Positions 43,117 through 51,983 of a stretch of 64,000 nucleotides of DNA are shown in pieces; position 1 is the stretch's first letter; the number at the start of each line of letters is the position of its first letter. The notes beneath the pieces were generated by a model, which saw only the letters and a list, made by a program, of their open reading frames with translations, was not told the DNA's origin and did not search any database. The stretch comes from Aquibium microcysteis (GTDB taxonomy: Bacteria > Pseudomonadota > Alphaproteobacteria > Rhizobiales > Rhizobiaceae). Position numbers and translations under genes: made by a program. The stretch lies in contig NZ_CP061080.1 of NCBI RefSeq assembly GCF_014495845.1, positions 237,001 through 301,000 on the forward strand, read 5' to 3'.

Positions 43117-46023
43117 ATGTCGACCCTGTTCGAAACGATCGCTGTCGAGCATGATCTCCGCTTCGTTTCGCTTGCGGCGGGCATCTGTGCGCTTGGCAGC
43201 CTGACCTCGGTTGCGATCGCCCAACATGCCTTCAAACCCGAGGCCGAGGCATCGAGGGTTCGATGGCTGGCCCTTGCGGGGTTGGTGACCGGACTGGCGG
43301 TCTGGACGACGCATTTCACGGCCATGCTTGGGTATCGGAACGATCTCGACGTCCGCTTCGACCTGACCATCGCCTCACTCTCAATCCTGCTGGCCATCCC
43401 GATATCTATGACGGGATGGATGCTCGGCTTCCGTGAGCGGGAGAGGGTGCTTCTGGCCGGGTCGCTCGTAGGGCTGAGTATTGCCGTCGCGCACTTCGTG
43501 GACATGATGGCGTTGCGTGTGGCTGGGACAGTTCACCACGACCATGCGACCTCGCTGGTCGCTGTGATCGCAGGCATCGCTCTCGTTTGCCTGAGCGCGG
43601 AAACGTTCAAGAGAACCCGACACCTTACGTTTGCGTGGCCGGCGACATTGCCGTTGTTCATGGCGGTGACATCCCTTCACTTCATCGCCATGTCGGGGGT
43701 GACCATCCTTCCCGGCCACGCCGGGCCCTGGGATATCGAGGGAACCGCAACACCGGACCAACTGGCAACGGTCGTCGTCGTCGCATTCCTCATCCTTCTT
43801 TCCGCGGCGATCGTCTTCACCTGGCATTCGGAAAGCCTCGCGCGGGCTAGCGCCGAAGAGCAGCGACGGCTGATCGTTGCACTTGAGCATCTGCGCCGGA
43901 CAGAAGATCATCACCGGGCATATGTGGAACTCAATCCGCAGATCGCCTGGGTTGCCGATGCCGACGGCCGGGTGACGGAAATAGCGCCGCTGTGGGAAGA
44001 GCTTGTCGGCGTGCCGCGCTCCGAGGCCTTGGGCGATGGCTGGGCACGGCCGGTGCACCCAGACGATCTTTCCAGCGTCGGAAAGGTCTGGCGCGAAGCC
44101 ATAGCCAGTGGCGATGGCGATATGGCCGATGTTCGTTACCGCATCCGGCTCGTAGACGGCGGCTACAGGTGGTTTCGTGCACGTGCGCGCCCTCGTCGCA
44201 ATGAGGCGGGCGACGTCGTCGCCTGGTACGGCAGTCTCGAAGACATCCACGAACAGGTGCTCGCCGAGAATGCCCTGCGATCAAGCGAAGAACGCTACCG
44301 CCTGGCCTCTCGGGCCACAAACGACGTCATCTGGGACTGGTCTTTCGCCGATCAGCGAGCCACCTGGGCAGGGGCACACAAGAAGGTCCTGGGCTACCCC
44401 GAACTGCAAGGTGGGACGGACCTGAGCTGGTGGCACGACCGGATCCATCCAGACGATCTGCCCCGCGTCCTTTCCAGCCAGTCCGACGCCCTGGAGGCCG
44501 GTGCTGAATATTGGAGCGAAGAGTATCGATTCCTCGTCGCGACGGGCGACTGGATCGACGTGAAGTCCCGCTGTGTCATCGTGCGCGACGACGACGGCGT
44601 TCCCGTCCGTCTAGTCGGCTCGATGCTAGACATCACCCAGCAGAAGAAAGCCGAAGCGGAGCTGAACTGGGCGGCGCACCACGATCCCTTGAGCAGGCTT
44701 CCCAACCGAGCGTTATTCCGCGCGCGGCTACGCGCGGCGATCGAGTCGGCAGAGGAGAAGGGTCGTTTCGTTGGCCTGGTCACCATCGATCTCAACGACT
44801 TCAAGGGCCTGAATGACAGACTGGGCCACGCCGCCGGCGATACCCTGCTGGAGGAGACGGCGCAGCGGCTGGTGAACAGCGTTCCGATCGACGCGACGGT
44901 CGCACGACTGGGTGGCGATGAATTCGCGATCATCCTGCCCGATCTCGAGACTGTAGATGGTTACGGCAAGGTGACGACGGTCTTGGCGGACAACCTCAAG
45001 GCAGCCACAACGATCGACGGCATGCGGGTTCCGATCAGTTTCTGTGCGGGGGTGGCGATCTGGCCGCGCGACGCAAGGGAGCCAGGTGAACTGCTTATCT
45101 CCGCCGACCTGGCCCTCTATGCGGCCAAGGGTGAAATGCCCGGCACCATCAAGGAGTTTGTTCCCTCCCTGCGTGCGGCATCCGAGCTTCGCTCCCGAAT
45201 GCTGGACCTTGCCCGATCCGCACTCGATGACGACCATGTCGTTCCCTTCTACCAGCCGAAGATCGACCTTCAGTCAGGGCGGATCATGGGTTGGGAAGCC
45301 CTTCTCCGCGTCGTATCGCCGGATGGCAACGTGCTTTCTCCCGCACAGATCGAGGCTGCATTCGGCGACGCTGACCTCTCGGTGAGGATCACCGATCGAA
45401 TGCTGGAGAGGGTGTTTGAGGACATTTCGAACTGGCGATCGCTCGGCATCGACTCAGGCCGGATCGCGGTCAACGTCTCCGCAGGCGATTTCCGACTGCA
45501 GGGCCTGTCTTCCCGTCTTAAGGCGCACGCTGCATCCTGTGCGAACTCGCTGGCGAATATCGACATCGAGGTGACCGAGGGTGTCTTGATCGGACAGCTC
45601 GGTCCGGAAGTGTCGCGAATGCTCGAAGAACTGCGAACCTTGGGAGTCATGGTCGCGCTCGACGATTTCGGTACCGGATATGCGTCTCTCACTCACCTCC
45701 AACAGTTTCCGGTAGATGTGATCAAGATCGACAAGTCGTTCCTCGACAGGCTTGAAGGGGGAGACGCCAAGGCTACCGCGGTGGTGGACGCTGTCCTGCA
45801 GATGGCCAAGCGTCTGAACATGCAGACGGTTGCCGAAGGCGTCGAAACGAAAGAGCAGGCGCGTTATCTTCGGGCTCGGGGATGCACCATCGGGCAGGGG
45901 TACTTCTTCAGCCGCCCCATCGCGGCGAGCGCGGTGCCTTCGCTCATGACAGCTCAGCCCTTCGGGAACTGGGAAGTCGAAGACATTCGCGGACCAAGAC
46001 CAAAGCATCTGCGCAGGGCGTAG
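43117..46023 (+). CDS. MHYT-PAS-PAS-GGDEF-EAL signalling protein (968 aa)
   Basis: Seven-helix MHYT domain with the repeating motif WTTHFTAML (residue about 64), AHFVDMMAL (126) and LHFIAMSGV (188). Two PAS/PAC domains follow near 260-385 and 395-520 (HPDDLSSV and HPDDLPRV). Then comes GGDEF (LGGDEFAIIL near 605) and EAL (WEALLRVVSP near 730, DDFGTGYASL near 850). Both enzyme motifs are intact, so it could make or degrade c-di-GMP. MHYT is thought to bind copper and sense O2, CO or NO. The start at 43117 follows a less likely upstream start. Confidence 0.93.
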   Translation: MSTLFETIAVEHDLRFVSLAAGICALGSLTSVAIAQHAFKPEAEASRVRWLALAGLVTGLAVWTTHFTAMLGYRNDLDVRFDLTIASLSILLAIPISMTGWMLGFRERERVLLAGSLVGLSIAVAHFVDMMALRVAGTVHHDHATSLVAVIAGIALVCLSAETFKRTRHLTFAWPATLPLFMAVTSLHFIAMSGVTILPGHAGPWDIEGTATPDQLATVVVVAFLILLSAAIVFTWHSESLARASAEEQRRLIVALEHLRRTEDHHRAYVELNPQIAWVADADGRVTEIAPLWEELVGVPRSEALGDGWARPVHPDDLSSVGKVWREAIASGDGDMADVRYRIRLVDGGYRWFRARARPRRNEAGDVVAWYGSLEDIHEQVLAENALRSSEERYRLASRATNDVIWDWSFADQRATWAGAHKKVLGYPELQGGTDLSWWHDRIHPDDLPRVLSSQSDALEAGAEYWSEEYRFLVATGDWIDVKSRCVIVRDDDGVPVRLVGSMLDITQQKKAEAELNWAAHHDPLSRLPNRALFRARLRAAIESAEEKGRFVGLVTIDLNDFKGLNDRLGHAAGDTLLEETAQRLVNSVPIDATVARLGGDEFAIILPDLETVDGYGKVTTVLADNLKAATTIDGMRVPISFCAGVAIWPRDAREPGELLISADLALYAAKGEMPGTIKEFVPSLRAASELRSRMLDLARSALDDDHVVPFYQPKIDLQSGRIMGWEALLRVVSPDGNVLSPAQIEAAFGDADLSVRITDRMLERVFEDISNWRSLGIDSGRIAVNVSAGDFRLQGLSSRLKAHAASCANSLANIDIEVTEGVLIGQLGPEVSRMLEELRTLGVMVALDDFGTGYASLTHLQQFPVDVIKIDKSFLDRLEGGDAKATAVVDAVLQMAKRLNMQTVAEGVETKEQARYLRARGCTIGQGYFFSRPIAASAVPSLMTAQPFGNWEVEDIRGPRPKHLRRA

Positions 46024-46618
46024 CCGGGTAAGGGCGCCAGCGATCAGTGGTTATCCGCCCCCGGTACAATCCGCCCCTTGCTGTTCAGCATCGCCAACGT
46101 GCCAATGAAGTCCACCAAACTGCTGCGGGACTCCGATTGCCCGCCGGAGAGAGAGGCGGGATTACGGCCGCAAGAAGCGTCGGCGGCCCGTGCTGACGAA
46201 GAGGCGGATGGCGTTCGTGCTCGACACGCACTGCGCGCCCTGCTGACCATGACGCCTCGATGTCTTGGCCGAAGGCGATCCATTCAACCTGAGCAAGAGG
46301 AGGATGTGGTCCGGCCGCTCACGCTATGGAGGGCGTACAGGACTCACAGTGGCTGTCTGCCCCGGCTTGACGGTGGGAGCGAGATCCCCTTCGGCTTCCA
46401 AGCGTGTGCTGCGAATGCCCTGATGAATCCTGGTCCGGCGAGGCGCCGGCGATCTCCGGAATTGGGGGATGAAACGCCATAGAGGAACGATCCGAAGGTC
46501 GGCTGCCTGCTTCACGAGCAGAAGGGCTGGAGAACTTCGGGCGCGAGCCTGTCACCAGCGCGGGTGGTCTGTTGCAGTGCCGGGGGATGCATAGAATGCC
46601 ACCGAAGCATAAACGAAG
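46024..46618. other. Intergenic region with no recognisable gene
   Basis: A 134-codon open frame exists (46078-46482), but its composition (Arg-rich, no family match) and the lack of a ribosome site do not support a gene. Nothing else was seen. Confidence 0.5.
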
Positions 46619-46645
46619 CGACCCGGGAGGCAATCTCCCGGGTCG
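46619..46645 (-). terminator. Terminator of the YciF-like gene
   Basis: Perfect 11-pair stem CGACCCGGGAG/CTCCCGGGTCG with a 5-base loop, 8 bases after the stop at 46654; on the minus strand it is followed by CTTCGTTTATG. Confidence 0.75.
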
Positions 46646-46653
46646 TAGGTGGC

Positions 46654-47160
46654 TCAAGCTGCCTTGCGTGCTTTCGCCCTGTCATTGGCGGATGAGTCGG
46701 CGAGTTTCGTCAGGTCGACGTCGGTCTTGGACTCTTCCTGCAGCGTCGCGTCGAGAAGCTTTGCAGCATCCGTCATTCCAAGCTCCGTGGCCCAGCGCTT
46801 GAGCGTGCCGTAGCGGGTGATCTCGTAGTGCTCGACGGCCTGCGCGGAGGAGATTAGGCCCGCGTCGAGTGCGGCCGTGCCCTTGAACTCGTCCATGATT
46901 TCCTCGCCCTCGGAGATGATGCCCTCGATGGCGTCACAGGTCTTACCCTGGGCGCGCTTGCCCATGAGCTCGAACACCTGCTGAAGGCGCTCGATCTGGC
47001 CTTCAGTTTCCTGATGATGCTTTTCGAAGGCGGCCTTCAGCTGGTCCGACTGGGCAGCGCGCTTCATCTTCGGCAGCGCCTTCAGGATTTTCCGTTCGGC
47101 GTAGTAGATGTCTTTCAGCGTGTCGTGGAAGAGGTCTTCGAGCGTCTTTTCCTTGGCCAT
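46654..47160 (-). CDS. YciF-type ferritin-like protein, DUF892 (168 aa)
   Basis: Four-helix ferritin-like bundle: LFHDTLKDIYYAERKILKALPKM, KAAFEKHHQETEGQIERLQQVFELMG, AVEHYEITRYGTLKRWATELG and DATLQEESKTDVDLTKLA. The Glu/His residues in YYAERK, HHQETEGQ, VEHYE and EES match the di-iron set. A Lys/Ala tail ends it. The family is induced by stress. Here an EcfG-type promoter stands 70 bases upstream and a strong terminator follows. Confidence 0.92.
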   Translation of the reverse strand: MAKEKTLEDLFHDTLKDIYYAERKILKALPKMKRAAQSDQLKAAFEKHHQETEGQIERLQQVFELMGKRAQGKTCDAIEGIISEGEEIMDEFKGTAALDAGLISSAQAVEHYEITRYGTLKRWATELGMTDAAKLLDATLQEESKTDVDLTKLADSSANDRAKARKAA

Positions 47161-47229
47161 GTCGATGTCCCTTTCGCGAAGTTCCGTGTTGGGTCCCCGC
47201 GCTCACGAGGACGTGATCGCTGCGGTTTA

Positions 47230-47254
47230 AACGAAGCGCCGTCGATGCCGTTCC
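47230..47254 (-). promoter_or_regulatory. EcfG-type (general stress) promoter
   Basis: On the minus strand GGAAC (47254-47250), 16-base spacer, CGTT (47233-47230). This is the usual promoter of the alphaproteobacterial general-stress sigma factor, directed at the YciF-like gene. Confidence 0.75.
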
Positions 47255-47393
47255 GTCCCCATCCAAACAATTCAATTGTTGCGGCGAAGCGTTTCGGATC
47301 GGTGACGCAGGGCGCGCGAAAAGCCTCGTCTAGTGGAATCGCATCAACAAGCCCGGCAGGCCAGCCGGTTGCGTTGCCGTCTACGGCCGGAAG

Positions 47394-49100
47394 TCAGCGG
47401 ATCAGAGCCTCCGACGAACGGGTCCGGAGCGTCCACTGGAAACCGGAGTCCGCGAACTCCACCTCCACATCGGCGTCCAGCGCCGCACCCGCCATGTCGA
47501 CAATCACAGAGTGGCCAAATCCCTTTTTCGCCGGAGCGACGACCCCCACCAGCCCCGTTTCCCGCCAGCACATCGTGAGGCGTGGCGCCCCCGACTCGTG
47601 CGAGATTGTCCAGTGGAGATCCACACGGCCCTCCGACTGTCCGAGGGCTCCATATTTGAGGCTGTTCGTGGACAGCTCGTGAATTGCCATGCCGAGGGTT
47701 TGCGCGGCCTTGGGTTCGATCCTGACAGCGCTTCCCCTCAGGATCAGGCGCGTCCCGACGGCGTCGTTCAGGTAGCTCAGTTGCGCCGCGAGCAGCTCCG
47801 CGACATCCACGCCTGCCCAGTCGTATTTCACGAGCAGATCGTTGCTGGCAGCAAGTCCCAGAAGCCTCGAGTTGAAGGTCCGATTGAAATCTTCCGGGGC
47901 GGCGTGTCGCGCCGTCTGGCGGGCAACGGCCTGAACGACGGACAGGATGTTTTTCGTGCGATGGTTCAATTCACCCATCAGCATGCGGTTGTGTTCTTCT
48001 GCAGCCTTCCGCGCGCTGATGTCCCGGATGAACGCCGTGAAGACGGCGGGGTCGCTGTCGGGAATCCTTACCACGGCGATCTCGGCAGGAAATTCCGATC
48101 CGTCGGAACGCAATGCGGACATCTCTACACGTCGGTTGAGGATTTGCGTCTGGCCTGTCTCGAGATATCGCTTCATCCCCTCGACGTGCCTCGCTCTGTG
48201 AGCTTCCGGCACGATAAGGTCTTCCATGGGTTTGCCGATGACGGACGATCGGGCGTGCCCGAAGATGCGCTCGGCGCCGGCGTTGAGATCCAGGAAGCGT
48301 CCCTGTTCATCGACCGACACAATCGCATCCGGAGAGACCAGCATGATGGCGTTTCTCAGCCGGGTGCTTTCCGCGACCTGCTGCTCTGCCTCCAGCCTTT
48401 CCGTGATGTCTATGTTGATGCCGCTCATCCCCAGGAAGGACCCGTCAAGCGGATCGAAACGCGGGCGAGCTTCGGTCCTCATCGTGCGATATACACCGTC
48501 CGCCCGCCTATAGCGGGCCTCGACCTTGAAGGATGCCTGGTCGGCCATCGCCTGCAGGAAGGGCGTTGCCAGCTTCTGAACGTCGTCCGGATGTGTGGTT
48601 GACGACCAGTCGAACGTCGAAAGGTCCTGCGGATCGATGCCCCAGAACTCGCGAAGCGCGGAGTTCAGGAAGACGCATTTGCCCGTCTCATCTCCCATCC
48701 ACAGCATGGCGGGAGAATTTTCTGCCAGCGTCCTATAGAGATCTTCACCCGCCGCCCTTGTCGAGTGGCGGGCAACGCGATGCGTGATATCGGCGACAGT
48801 CCCGACGAAAACACGGCGGTCGTCTTCCGACCGACAGACGACGTTCAACGCAATCCAGCGTGCGTTCTTCAGTCTGAGGTCGAGCGAGAAATCACCGAGC
48901 GTTCCCAGCGCGGCAGAGAGCCGCTCGCCGTCTTGGTGATCGAGCAACGCCTTCAGCGCTTCGCCGTCGCGGACGTCTGCGGCGAATATCTTCCTGGCCT
49001 GGGGCGAGCAAAAGGCCTCCGTTTCTCCGAGCATCGACCAGGCGAAAACGCCCAGACCCGTTCGCTCCCCCACCTCTGCAAATATGCGCGATGCGTCCAT
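47394..49100 (-). CDS. PAS-PAS-PAS HWE-family sensor histidine kinase (568 aa)
   Basis: Three PAS-type regions (from about residues 10, 120 and 245; for example HPDDVQKLATPF and GFLDLNAGAERIFGHARSS-like), with PAC ends such as FLGMSGINIDITERL and FTAFIRDISARKAAE. The HWE kinase part has ELNHRTKNILSVVQAVARQT with the phospho-His, then AIHELSTNSLKYGALGQ and MCWRETG. No membrane helices are visible, so it is cytoplasmic. The start at 49100 has GGGAGGACG. It is divergent from nirK. The partner regulator is not in the window. Confidence 0.9.
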   Translation of the reverse strand: MDASRIFAEVGERTGLGVFAWSMLGETEAFCSPQARKIFAADVRDGEALKALLDHQDGERLSAALGTLGDFSLDLRLKNARWIALNVVCRSEDDRRVFVGTVADITHRVARHSTRAAGEDLYRTLAENSPAMLWMGDETGKCVFLNSALREFWGIDPQDLSTFDWSSTTHPDDVQKLATPFLQAMADQASFKVEARYRRADGVYRTMRTEARPRFDPLDGSFLGMSGINIDITERLEAEQQVAESTRLRNAIMLVSPDAIVSVDEQGRFLDLNAGAERIFGHARSSVIGKPMEDLIVPEAHRARHVEGMKRYLETGQTQILNRRVEMSALRSDGSEFPAEIAVVRIPDSDPAVFTAFIRDISARKAAEEHNRMLMGELNHRTKNILSVVQAVARQTARHAAPEDFNRTFNSRLLGLAASNDLLVKYDWAGVDVAELLAAQLSYLNDAVGTRLILRGSAVRIEPKAAQTLGMAIHELSTNSLKYGALGQSEGRVDLHWTISHESGAPRLTMCWRETGLVGVVAPAKKGFGHSVIVDMAGAALDADVEVEFADSGFQWTLRTRSSEALIR

Positions 49101-49450
49101 CGTCCTCCCGATCCCGCCGAAGTGGTTACCACCTCCGACATTGCCGTCATGAGCGTATACGCCCGCCCTCGAGACAATGCTATGTGCGGGTCCACGCGCG
49201 CCGGCAGAGGGAGGCCACGCTAGTTCGCGACGGTAGGTCACGTCCAGCCGTTGAGCCTGCACCCTCTGGGGAACGTCTGCGCTCTGGTCCCTGTCATGTT
49301 CTCCACCGACGCTTCCCGCCGTATCCCCCGCAAGCACATTGAGCGATGCGACCTAGAACGACCTGACCCGTAACGTCACCAGGATGGATACGAATACCAG
49401 TATTCATCAGACTTCTCTAAAGCGTTCCCCGCGATAAATGTGTTGCGAGT

Positions 49451-49464
49451 TTGTTGGCGCACAA
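49451..49464 (+). promoter_or_regulatory. FNR/NnrR-type box upstream of nirK
   Basis: TTG-N8-CAA (TTGTTGGCGCACAA), 69 bases before the nirK start. Same layout as the boxes before nap, pseudoazurin and the globin operon. Nothing else was seen in 49101-49532. Confidence 0.6.
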
Positions 49465-49532
49465 AGAAGGTCGGGCAGGCGCGCCGTAGCTTCTCCTCAT
49501 CGACAACGATGGATCGAAGAAGGAGAACCCAA

Positions 49533-50636
49533 ATGTTCACGCGTCGCCAGGCACTTCTGGGAGCGGCCGCGGCCGCCATGCTGGCCGCGATGCCGCCGCT
49601 CGCAGCCGCGGCCAACGAAACCGAAATCGCCACGCTTCCGCGCGAGAGGGTCACGCTTGTCGCGCCGCCCTTCGTGCATACCCATGAGCAGGTCGCCACG
49701 GGCGGGCCGAAGGTCGTCGAGTTCACTATGCCGATCGTCGAGAAGATGGTCGTCATCGACGACGAAGGGACCGAGTTCCAGGCAATGACCTTCAACGGTT
49801 CGATGCCCGGCCCGATGATGGTCGTGCACGAGGGCGACTATGTCGAACTGACGTTGATCAACCCCGCGACGAACTCGATGCCACACAACATAGATTTCCA
49901 CGCCGCCACGGGCGCACTGGGTGGAGGCGCGCTGACCTACATCAATCCCGGCGAGCAGGTGAAGCTGCGCTTCAAGGCGACGCGCAGCGGCACCTTTGTC
50001 TACCATTGCGCCCCCGAAGGCCCAATGATCCCCTGGCACGTCGTGTCGGGCATGAGCGGCACGATCATGGTGCTGCCGCGCGACGGCCTGAAGAACGAAA
50101 AGGGCGAGCCGGTCCGGTATGACCAGGTCTTCTACATCGGCGAGAACGACTTTTACGTTCCCCGCGACGAAGACGGCAACTTCAAGACCTATGAGAGCCA
50201 CGGCGACTCTTACGCCGACACGCTCGAGGTGATGAAGGGCCTGATCCCCACCCACGTCGTCTTCAACGGAGCGAAGGGCGCGCTGACTGGCGACAAAGCC
50301 ATGAAGTCGAAGGTCGGCGAGACCGTGCTGATCGTCCACAGCCAGGCGAACCGGGACACGCGTCCACACCTGATCGGCGGCCATGGCGACTACGTCTGGG
50401 AAGAGGGCAAGTTCGCGAACCCGCCCGCCAAGGACCTGGAAACCTGGTTCATCCGCGGCGGCTCGGCGGGAGCGGCGCTCTACACCTTCCTGCAGCCGGG
50501 CGTGTACGCCTACGTGAACCACAACCTCATCGAGGCCGTGGAACTGGGAGCGACCGCGCACTTCCTGGTCGAGGGCGAATGGGACGACGACCTGATGAAG
50601 CAGGTCGAGGCGCCCGGTCCGATCCCGGTGAACTGA
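49533..50636 (+). CDS. nirK: Copper-containing nitrite reductase NirK (367 aa)
   Basis: Tat-type signal ([26 protein letters not shown]), then two cupredoxin domains. Copper ligands are complete: [12 protein letters not shown] (type 1 His, catalytic Asp, type 2 His), [18 protein letters not shown] (His, Cys, His, Met), [10 protein letters not shown] and [11 protein letters not shown]. It reduces nitrite to NO in the periplasm, receiving electrons from the pseudoazurin encoded at 58 kb. The start at 49533 follows AAGGAGAA. nirV follows 67 bases later. Confidence 0.97.
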   Translation: MFTRRQALLGAAAAAMLAAMPPLAAAANETEIATLPRERVTLVAPPFVHTHEQVATGGPKVVEFTMPIVEKMVVIDDEGTEFQAMTFNGSMPGPMMVVHEGDYVELTLINPATNSMPHNIDFHAATGALGGGALTYINPGEQVKLRFKATRSGTFVYHCAPEGPMIPWHVVSGMSGTIMVLPRDGLKNEKGEPVRYDQVFYIGENDFYVPRDEDGNFKTYESHGDSYADTLEVMKGLIPTHVVFNGAKGALTGDKAMKSKVGETVLIVHSQANRDTRPHLIGGHGDYVWEEGKFANPPAKDLETWFIRGGSAGAALYTFLQPGVYAYVNHNLIEAVELGATAHFLVEGEWDDDLMKQVEAPGPIPVN

Positions 50637-50703
50637 GCCTCGGCACCTTAACCCTGGCACGCGGCGGTTCGGACATTCCGGACCGCCGTTCGAGGAACCC
50701 GTC

Positions 50704-51597
50704 ATGCATCTCCACCTCTACGAAGCGGCGGTCGGCGCGGTAGCAGCCCTTGCGGTGCCTGCGGCCATAATCGGGATGAACGGCGAAGCCCGGAAAGGAA
50801 TCCCGCTCGAGGTGCGCCCGATGATCGAGATCGCGGAGACGGTCCTCGACTACCCGTTGCCCGGCGAGTTCCTCGCGGGCGGAACCCCGGCGGCAGCCCC
50901 CGTCGAGAAGACGGCCGTGCCGGCTTTCCATGTCATGCAGCAGCAGGTGAGCCTGGCCGACTACGGCCTCTGCGTCGCCGATGGCGCGTGCGATCCGGCG
51001 GACGCCGCCTCGACCCATCAGGATGTGCCCGTCACCGGGGTCAGCTTCCTGGACGCCGAAGCCTATGCTCGGTGGTATTCGAAAGCCACGGGTCAGGCCT
51101 GGCGGCTGCCGTCGGCGATCGAGGCCGCGACCTACGCAGCCGAACGCTTCGGCGGGGAGTCCTTTTCGGCGGCGGCCGATGATGCCTCCAATCCTTCCGT
51201 GCGGTGGCTGCGGCGATACCGCGAGGAGGCGGCGGCGAAGCGCCCCGCCGATCCGGAACCGAAGCGGCGCGGCCACTACGGCCCGAACACGCGCGGCATC
51301 GAAGACTTCGGCGGCAATGTCTGGGAATGGACGTCGACTTGCTACGCGCGGACCACGATTGCGGCCGACGGCTCGCTCGAAAGCGTCACCGACAACTGCG
51401 GGGTACACGTGCTCGAAGGGCGGCACCGGGCCACCATGTCGAACTTCGTCCGCGACGGAAAGAGCGGCGGCTGCGCCGTCGGCACGCCGCCGGAGAACCT
51501 CGGCTTCCGTCTCGTCCGCGACGAGGATTCGATGATTGCCAGGGCTGAGAAATGGCTTCGCGCAGCTTTCCGGCCCGCCACGCACGACGCCGCCTGA
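50704..51597 (+). CDS. nirV: NirV, formylglycine-generating-enzyme-like protein (297 aa)
   Basis: N-terminal hydrophobic segment (AVGAVAALAVPAAIIGM), then a sulfatase-modifying-factor fold: VPVTGVSFLDAEAYARWYSKATGQAWRLPS, RGIEDFGGNVWEWTSTCYA and GGCAVGTPPENLGFRLVR. It usually follows nirK and is needed for, or accompanies, its activity; the precise role is unclear. It overlaps nothing and lies just before a small gene. Confidence 0.92.
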   Translation: MHLHLYEAAVGAVAALAVPAAIIGMNGEARKGIPLEVRPMIEIAETVLDYPLPGEFLAGGTPAAAPVEKTAVPAFHVMQQQVSLADYGLCVADGACDPADAASTHQDVPVTGVSFLDAEAYARWYSKATGQAWRLPSAIEAATYAAERFGGESFSAAADDASNPSVRWLRRYREEAAAKRPADPEPKRRGHYGPNTRGIEDFGGNVWEWTSTCYARTTIAADGSLESVTDNCGVHVLEGRHRATMSNFVRDGKSGGCAVGTPPENLGFRLVRDEDSMIARAEKWLRAAFRPATHDAA

Positions 51598-51608
51598 AGG
51601 ATCATTCC

Positions 51609-51983
51609 ATGAGAACGAGAATGCGGGCCTCGCTCGCCGAAACCTTGCCCGCGGGCCACGAATCCGTCGTCGAGCGGCTGCGGCGCGGCATGGCCGAGGC
51701 AGGCCTCGACTGCAACTGCCGCGAGGCCGCCAACGACGTGCTCGACCGGGCAAGCCTGGAAGAGGAACTCGTGCGGCGCGCGGGCGGTCTCGCCGACGCG
51801 ACGAAGATGCGCGATGCGATCGTGATCGTTCTCGCCCTTCTGGGCGAACTGGACGACCTCATGCCGGACGAACCGGACCGCAGCGCGTTCCACGAGATCG
51901 CGGGCCTGTTCCAGGACGTCGCCGACTTCGCCGCCTACGGGGCGACAGCTGCCATCCGGGCAGCCGGACAGAGGAACGCATGA
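51609..51983 (+). CDS. Small conserved helical protein between nirV and nnrS (124 aa)
   Basis: Mainly helical, acidic (for example VVERLRRGMAEAGLDCNCREAANDVLDRA and LDDLMPDEPDRSAFHEIAGLFQDVADF). A CNC motif is present. No known family. The start at 51609 lies 11 bases after nirV and the stop overlaps nnrS by 4 bases, so it belongs to the nirK operon. Confidence 0.75.
   Translation: MRTRMRASLAETLPAGHESVVERLRRGMAEAGLDCNCREAANDVLDRASLEEELVRRAGGLADATKMRDAIVIVLALLGELDDLMPDEPDRSAFHEIAGLFQDVADFAAYGATAAIRAAGQRNA

Noticed and set aside
46078..46482. 134-codon plus-strand frame
   Set aside because: Arg-rich, no ribosome site, no family likeness.
49122..49132. GTGGTTACCAC palindrome near the HWE kinase start
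   Set aside because: Short and unlike the globin palindrome in its centre; likely chance.
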